Shown here one piece after another: positions 58,724 to 64,000 of a DNA stretch of 64,000 nt. The stretch lies in the NCBI GenBank assembly GCA_020632715.1, contig JACKFA010000001.1:248001-312000 (forward strand). Direction: 5' to 3'. Numbering within the stretch: the stretch's first letter is position 1; each line of letters begins with the position of its first letter. A model generated the notes under the pieces. The model had not been told where the DNA came from. It worked only from the letters and a program-made list of their open reading frames with translations, and did no database searches. The translations under genes and the position numbers were made by a program. Origin of the DNA: Deltaproteobacteria bacterium. Lineage in GTDB: Bacteria; Myxococcota_A; UBA9042; PHBI01.

Positions 58724-61700
58724 ATCAAACGCACAAAATGCCTCATCGCGAGCCTCGCGCTCGCCGCGTCGCCGTTCATCGCGACGACGGCGGCCCGCGC
58801 GGCGTGCCCGCCCCAGAGCTTCACGGAGACGGTCGTCATCGCGACCGACACCACGTGGTGCGGGGCGACGACCATCACCGGCGACCTCGTCGTCACGGCC
58901 GGCGCCACGCTGACCATGCAGGAGGTGAGCCCCATCACGGTCAGCGGCAACGTGACCGTCGAGGCGGGCGCGACCATCTCGGCGGACGGGCTCGGCGCGA
59001 CGTCGGGCAGCGGCGTCGGGTCGAGCAACTCGAGCTGGTCGGGCGCCGGCGGCAGCCACGGGGGCACCGGCGGCTACGGCTACAACACGGCCGCGCCCGC
59101 CTACTTCGACGGCGCGCTCCTCCCGGCGCTCGCGGGCGCCAAGGGCGGCAGCGGCAAGAACACCGCGGGCGGCGCCGGCGGCGGCGTCGTGTGGCTCATC
59201 GCGGGCGGCGCGGTCACGGTCGACGGCGCGCTCTCGGCGAGCGGGCTCGACGCCACCGCGCACACCCTCGGCGGCACCGGCGGCGGCGGCTCCGGCGGGA
59301 CGATCCGCGTGAAGGCCGCGACGTTCGCGGGCGCCGGCGCGCTCCGCGCGAACGGCGGCAACGGCGGCAACCGGACGAACACGAGCACCGACTACGGGAC
59401 CGGCGGCGGCGGCGGCGGCGGGCGCGTCGCCGTGCGCGCCATCACCTCGAGCTTCGACCTCGCGGGCGTCTCCATCACGGGCGGCACGAGCGGCACGAGC
59501 CCGACGGCCGGGACCCGCGGCGTCGGCGGCGGCGTCGGGACCTTCGCGCTCATCGGGCTCGCGAGCGGCGCGAGCACCGCCACCGACACGAGCCGCGCCG
59601 ATGACCGGACGCTCACCGTCGCGAAGGGGTTCCGCTTCGAGACCGCGGAGTCGCCGTTCACGTTCGACGCGGTCACGCTGCTCGCGGGCGCGCTGGTCGT
59701 CGGCTCGAACGCGAACGTCGCCATCACGACCACGACCCTGACGGCGACGGGCGCGACCTGGAACACCGGCGTCACGAGCGCGGTCGGGTGCGACGGCGAG
59801 TGCGCGGCCACGAGCGACGTCGTGACCGTCGTCGCGGGCGACGTGACCCTCACGGACGCCGTCCTCACCGCGAACATCACGCGGGCCATCACCTGGGACC
59901 TCACGGTGACCGGCGCCTTCGCCCAGACGCGCAGCACGATCGAGGCGACGACGGTCGACCTCGCGCTCGCGACCTCCCACAGCCAGACCGACGGCCTCGT
60001 CCGCGGCACCACCGTCACGCTCGGCGGGGCCACGACGAACCTCGCCTTCACGGGGACGGCCACCGTCGACGCCGAGACCCTGAACCTCACGGCGCTGAAC
60101 GCCACGGTGGGCGCGAACGCCGTCATCAAGGCCGACGCGCGCTCGACGCTCACGACGGGCGCCGGCCAGGACGTCGGCTTCGGCTCGGGCGGCGGCGGCG
60201 GCGGGAGCTACGGTGGCGTCGGCGGCAACGGGACCCAGACCGTCCGCGCCTGGTACGGCTCGGCCCTCCTCCCGGTCGACAAGGGGAGCCGCGGCGGCGG
60301 CGGCCAGTACGGCACCTACGGCCTCGGCGGCGGCTTCCTCGCGCTCCGCGTCAGCGACACGTTGACCGTGAACGGGCGCGTCAGCGCCGACGGCGGGACC
60401 TCCCCCAGCCACGGCTTCGGCGGCACGGGCGGCGGCGGCTCCGGCGGCGGCATCCGCGTCAAGACGGCCAACCTCGCGGGGACCGGCTTCCTGAGCGCTC
60501 GCGGCGGCGGCTCCGGCTCGCGCACGAGCTCGAGCACCAACGCCGCCCTCGGCGGCGGCGGCGGCGGCGGCCGCGTCGCCGTGCGCGCCAAGACCTCGAC
60601 GTTCGACCTCACCCACGTCCAGATCGACGGCGGCGTCTCCGGGACGGGCGCCACGGCCGGCGTCAGCGGCGGGCGCGGCACCTTCGCGCTCCTGACCCTG
60701 GACTCCGACGCCGACATGGCCGTCGACGACACGCGCGCCGGCGACAGCGTCCTCACCATCGCCTCCGGCTTCCGCTTCCAGGCGAACGATCAGACGGCGG
60801 CGCCGTTCGACTTCGACGCCATCGACGTGACCGCGGGCTCGCAGGTCGTGGGGAGCGGCGCGAGCGTCACGATCACGACCCCGAGCCTCACCGTGACCGG
60901 CGCCACCTGGGACCTGGGCGCCTCGAGCTACGGCGGCGGCTGCGACGGCGTCTGCGAGACGACGAACAACGTCGTGAGCCTCGCCGTCACGGATCTCACG
61001 CTCACCGACGCCGCGCTCACCTCCGATCTCGCGCGCAACAACACCTGGGACCTCGACGTCACCGGCGACTTCGTCCAGACGCGCAGCACCCTCGAGGCGA
61101 CGACCCTCGACCTCACGCTGACCGGGACCCACCACCAGACGGACGGCCTCGTCCGCGGCACGACCGTCACCTTCCACACGGCCGGCATCGACCTCGACCT
61201 CGCGGGCACCGCGACCATCGACGCGGACACCCTCGATCTCGCCGCGACGAACGTCGCGATCGGCGCCTCGGCCGTCATCAAGGCCGACGCGCGCTCGACG
61301 CTCGGCACCGGCGCCGGCCAGGACGTCGGGTTCGGCTCGGGCGGCGGCGGCGGCGGCAGCTATGGCGGCGTCGGCGGCAACGGGACCCAGACCGTGAGGG
61401 GCTGGTACGGCTCGGCGCTCCTCCCGGTCGACCGCGGGAGCCGCGGCGGCGGCGGGCAGTACGGCACCTACGGCCTCGGCGGCGGCTTCCTCGCGCTCCG
61501 CGTGAGCGGTACCCTCACGCTCGACGGGCGCCTCGGCGCCGACGGCGGCGCGTCGCCCAACCACAGCTACGGCGGCACCGGCGGCGGCGGCTCCGGCGGC
61601 GGCGTCCGCGTCAAGGCGGCGAACTTCGCCGGGAGCGGCTTCCTCACCGCGCGCGGCGGCAGCTCCGGCTCCCGCACGAGCTCGAGCACCAACGCCGCCC

Positions 61701-64000
61701 TCGGCGGCGGCGGCGGCGGCGGCCGCGTCGCGGTGCGCGCCAAGACCTCGACCTTCGACCTCACCCACGTCCTGATCGATGGCGGCGTCTCCGGCACGGG
61801 CGCCACGGCCGGCGCCAGCGGCGGGCGCGGCACCTTCGCGCTGTTGACCCTGGACCCCGACGCCGACATGACCGTCGACGACACGCGCGCCGGCGACAGC
61901 GTCCTCACCATCGCCGCGGGCTTCCGCTTCCAGGCGAACGATCAGACGGCGGCCCCCTTCGACTTCGACGCCATCGACGTGATCGCCGGCTCGCAGGTCA
62001 CGGGCAGCGACGCGAGCGTCACGATCACGACCCCGAGCCTCACGGTGACCGGCGCCACCTGGGACCTCGGCGCCTCGAGCTATGGCGGCGGCTGCGACGG
62101 CGTCTGCGAGACGAACGCCGACGTCGTGACCCTCGCCGTGACGAACCTCACGCTCACCGACGCCACGCTCACCTCCGATCTCGCGCGCAACCACACCTGG
62201 GACCTCGACGTCACCGGCGCCTTCGCCCAGACGCGCAGCACCGTCGAGTCGGCGACCGTCGACCTGACGCTCACGGGCACCCACCACCAGACGGACGGCC
62301 TCGTCCGCGGCGCGACGGTCGCCTTCCACACGGCCGGCATCGACCTCGACTTCGCGGGCACCGCGACCGTCGACGCCGAGACCCTCGATCTCGCCGCGAC
62401 GAACGTCACGATCGGCGCCTCGGCGGTCATCAAGGGCGACGCGCGCTCGACGCTCGCGACCGGCGCCGGCTTCGACGTCGGCTTCGGCTCGGGCGGCGGC
62501 GGCGGCGGCACCTACGGCGGCGTCGGCGGCAACGGGACCCAGGTCGTCCGCACGTGGTACGGCTCGGCGCTCCTGCCGGTCGACAAGGGGAGCCGCGGCG
62601 GCGGCGGGCAGTACGGCACGTACGGCCTCGGCGGCGGCTTCCTCGCGCTCCGCGTGAGCGGCACGCTGACCCTGGACGGGCGCCTCGGCGCCGACGGCGG
62701 GACCTCGCCCAGCCACAGCTACGGCGGCACCGGCGGCGGCGGCTCCGGCGGCGGCGTCCGCGTGAAGGCGACGACCCTCGCGGGGACCGGCGTCATCACG
62801 GCGCGCGGCGGCAGCTCCGGCTCGCGCACGAGCTCGAGCACCAGCGCCGCGCTCGGCGGCGGCGGCGGCGGCGGCCGCGTCGTCGTGCGCGCGAAGACCT
62901 CGACCTTCGACCTCGCCCACGTCCAGGTCGACGGCGGCGTCTCGGGCGCGGGCGCGACGGCCGGGGTCGGCGGCGGTCGCGGCACGTTCGCCTTCATCAC
63001 GCTCGACAGCGGCGCCGACGTCACGGTCGACGACACCCGCGCCGGCGACGCGACGCTCACCATCGCGGGCGGCTTCCGCTTCCAGGCGAACGATCAGACC
63101 GCGGCGCCGTTCGACTTCGACGCCATCACCGTCACCGCCGGCTCGCGGGTCTCCGGCTCCGATCAGAGCGTCACCATCACCACCCCGAGCCTGACCGTGA
63201 CAGGCGCCACCTGGGACATCGGCGCGTCGAGCTACGGCGGCTGCGACGGCGTCTGCGAGACCGCGGGCGACACCGTCACCCTCGCCGTCGGCGACCTGAC
63301 GCTGACCGACGCGACGCTCACGGCCGACCTCCCCCGCACCCAGACGTGGGACCTGAACGTCACGGGCGCCTACGTCCAGACGCGCAGCACCGTCGCGGCG
63401 TCCACGGTCGACCTCGCCCTCACGGGGAGCCACCTCCAGACCGACGGCCTCGTGAGCGCCACCGCCGTCCACTTCGACACGGCGACCATCGACCTCGTCT
63501 TCGCGGGGAGCGCCACCGTCGACGGCGAGACCCTCGATCTCGTCGCGGACAACGCGACGATCGGCGCCTCGGCCGTCATCCGGAGCGACGGGCGCTCGAT
63601 CCTCACGAGCGGCACCACCGGCGACACGAGCAGCGGCGGCGGCTGCGGCGGCAGCTACGGCGGCCACGGCGGCGACTCCGGCAAGGTCGGGAAGGTCTGG
63701 TACGGCTCGGCGCTCCTCCCGACCGACCGCGGGAGCCGCGGCTGCAGCGGCCCGGGCTCCGCGGGCGGCTGGGGCGGCGGCTTCCTCGCGCTCCGCGTCG
63801 AGGGCACCCTCACCCTCGACGGCCGCCTCAGCGCCGACGGCGCCACGTCCCTCGACGCCACCTACGGCGGCACGGGCGGCGGCGGCTCCGGCGGCGCCAT
63901 CCGCGTCAAGACCGCGAACCTCGCCGGCAGCGGCGTCATCAGCGCGCGCGGCGGCAGCTCCGGCAAGCGGAGCGGCGGCAGCGACTCCAACAGCCGCGGC
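58724..64000 (+). CDS. giant Gly-rich modular surface protein, truncated by window end, non-canonical start
   Basis: The frame is open from 58592 to the window end (over 1,750 residues). It contains no ATG, GTG or TTG before the signal peptide. ATC at 58724, 7-8 nt after GGGAG, would give IKRTKCLIASLALAASPFIATTAARA, an ideal signal peptide if read as Met. The mature part has a first divergent unit, then ~384-residue tandem modules. Each combines Gly-rich loops (GGTGGGGSGGG), AWYGSALLPVDKGSRGGG, LRVSGTLTLDGR, short parallel-beta-like stretches (VTITTPSLTVTGATWDLGAS) and HQTDGLVRG, like beta-helical adhesins. Likely a secreted fibrous adhesin. Whether start is ATC or an error needs resequencing. 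Confidence 0.8.
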   Translation, partial: MKRTKCLIASLALAASPFIATTAARAACPPQSFTETVVIATDTTWCGATTITGDLVVTAGATLTMQEVSPITVSGNVTVEAGATISADGLGATSGSGVGSSNSSWSGAGGSHGGTGGYGYNTAAPAYFDGALLPALAGAKGGSGKNTAGGAGGGVVWLIAGGAVTVDGALSASGLDATAHTLGGTGGGGSGGTIRVKAATFAGAGALRANGGNGGNRTNTSTDYGTGGGGGGGRVAVRAITSSFDLAGVSITGGTSGTSPTAGTRGVGGGVGTFALIGLASGASTATDTSRADDRTLTVAKGFRFETAESPFTFDAVTLLAGALVVGSNANVAITTTTLTATGATWNTGVTSAVGCDGECAATSDVVTVVAGDVTLTDAVLTANITRAITWDLTVTGAFAQTRSTIEATTVDLALATSHSQTDGLVRGTTVTLGGATTNLAFTGTATVDAETLNLTALNATVGANAVIKADARSTLTTGAGQDVGFGSGGGGGGSYGGVGGNGTQTVRAWYGSALLPVDKGSRGGGGQYGTYGLGGGFLALRVSDTLTVNGRVSADGGTSPSHGFGGTGGGGSGGGIRVKTANLAGTGFLSARGGGSGSRTSSSTNAALGGGGGGGRVAVRAKTSTFDLTHVQIDGGVSGTGATAGVSGGRGTFALLTLDSDADMAVDDTRAGDSVLTIASGFRFQANDQTAAPFDFDAIDVTAGSQVVGSGASVTITTPSLTVTGATWDLGASSYGGGCDGVCETTNNVVSLAVTDLTLTDAALTSDLARNNTWDLDVTGDFVQTRSTLEATTLDLTLTGTHHQTDGLVRGTTVTFHTAGIDLDLAGTATIDADTLDLAATNVAIGASAVIKADARSTLGTGAGQDVGFGSGGGGGGSYGGVGGNGTQTVRGWYGSALLPVDRGSRGGGGQYGTYGLGGGFLALRVSGTLTLDGRLGADGGASPNHSYGGTGGGGSGGGVRVKAANFAGSGFLTARGGSSGSRTSSSTNAALGGGGGGGRVAVRAKTSTFDLTHVLIDGGVSGTGATAGASGGRGTFALLTLDPDADMTVDDTRAGDSVLTIAAGFRFQANDQTAAPFDFDAIDVIAGSQVTGSDASVTITTPSLTVTGATWDLGASSYGGGCDGVCETNADVVTLAVTNLTLTDATLTSDLARNHTWDLDVTGAFAQTRSTVESATVDLTLTGTHHQTDGLVRGATVAFHTAGIDLDFAGTATVDAETLDLAATNVTIGASAVIKGDARSTLATGAGFDVGFGSGGGGGGTYGGVGGNGTQVVRTWYGSALLPVDKGSRGGGGQYGTYGLGGGFLALRVSGTLTLDGRLGADGGTSPSHSYGGTGGGGSGGGVRVKATTLAGTGVITARGGSSGSRTSSSTSAALGGGGGGGRVVVRAKTSTFDLAHVQVDGGVSGAGATAGVGGGRGTFAFITLDSGADVTVDDTRAGDATLTIAGGFRFQANDQTAAPFDFDAITVTAGSRVSGSDQSVTITTPSLTVTGATWDIGASSYGGCDGVCETAGDTVTLAVGDLTLTDATLTADLPRTQTWDLNVTGAYVQTRSTVAASTVDLALTGSHLQTDGLVSATAVHFDTATIDLVFAGSATVDGETLDLVADNATIGASAVIRSDGRSILTSGTTGDTSSGGGCGGSYGGHGGDSGKVGKVWYGSALLPTDRGSRGCSGPGSAGGWGGGFLALRVEGTLTLDGRLSADGATSLDATYGGTGGGGSGGAIRVKTANLAGSGVISARGGSSGKRSGGSDSNSRG
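60128..64000 (+). repeat. tandem 1152-bp modules of the second giant gene
   Basis: The landmark Lys codon in the VIKADARST region falls at 60128, 61280 and 62432 (exactly 1152 bp apart) and at 63581 (1149; one codon lost in SSYGGCDG). Long runs are identical between copies. A fifth copy starts at 63581 and leaves the window. The first unit before 60128 is more diverged. Confidence 0.88.

Noticed and set aside
58738..59604. ATG at 58738 as start of the second giant gene
   Set aside because: It opens a different frame (Arg/Gly-rich, ending at 59604), out of phase with the signal peptide and modules.
56087..63667. A 7.6-kb reverse open frame
   Set aside because: It is an Ala/Arg-rich shadow of the kinase, regulator and second giant gene; no start signal or domain.

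Overview
The window is about 64 kb of very GC-rich DNA with almost exclusively G/C third codon positions. The gene content points to a myxobacterium-like organism (Myxococcota, former Deltaproteobacteria). The main evidence is the large number of lipoproteins with Asp/Thr/Gly-rich linkers, surface proteins ending in a Gly/Cys motif plus membrane helix plus Arg cluster (MYXO-CTERM type), long Asp/Cys (MopE-like) and thrombospondin-3-like repeats, an ECF sigma factor of the Planctomycetes/Acidobacteria/Myxococcota type, and an NtrC-family two-component pair. No rRNA, tRNA, CRISPR array, phage or insertion-sequence transposase was seen. The taxonomic call is an inference from these traits.

Layout. 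1-6.1 kb: an AAA+/STAND ATPase translationally coupled to an MscS-type channel, an M74 murein endopeptidase, two damaged reverse-strand genes (one interrupted by a 163-bp imperfect palindrome), and a zinc-ribbon methyltransferase. 6.2-16 kb: a polytopic membrane protein, a Kazal-like lipoprotein, a crotonase, a 2-hydroxyacid dehydrogenase, two tandem paralogous lipoproteins, a six-repeat FG-GAP-like lipoprotein, an ECF sigma factor, and a small gene behind a consensus sigma-54 promoter. 16-23 kb: a reverse-strand tetR-OMF-adaptor-RND efflux operon whose adaptor and pump genes carry frameshifts. 23-32.6 kb: two more cell-wall peptidase-like proteins (extensin-like, M15), a four-helix membrane protein, a cupin, a MaoC hydratase, exported unknowns including a His/Gly-repeat protein, a FemAB-like protein and Lon protease with a strong terminator. 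32.7-36.1 kb: three paralogous MYXO-CTERM proteins joined by identical 7-nt overlaps. 36.2-44.2 kb: a methyltransferase with an internal amber codon, then secreted proteins sharing mobile domains (a lipoprotein family domain, Gly-rich region, TSP3 repeats, LamG). 44.4-55.4 kb: one giant repeat-rich surface protein of about 3,650 residues. 55.5-58.5 kb: a PAS histidine kinase and NtrC-like regulator. 58.7 kb to the end: a second giant, truncated by the window edge, built of near-identical 1152-bp modules.

How it fits together. Most of the window encodes the cell envelope and cell surface: peptidoglycan hydrolases, an efflux pump, osmotic or stress channels, lipoproteins and very large repetitive adhesin-like proteins. 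The kinase/regulator pair sits between the two giants and may control one or both. A cluster of palindromes and a missing canonical start codon lie just before the second giant. Several genes end in palindromes that contain one or both stop codons. Single- or two-base disruptions in short repeats occur repeatedly in reverse-strand genes, so residual assembly indels should be excluded before calling those genes dead.
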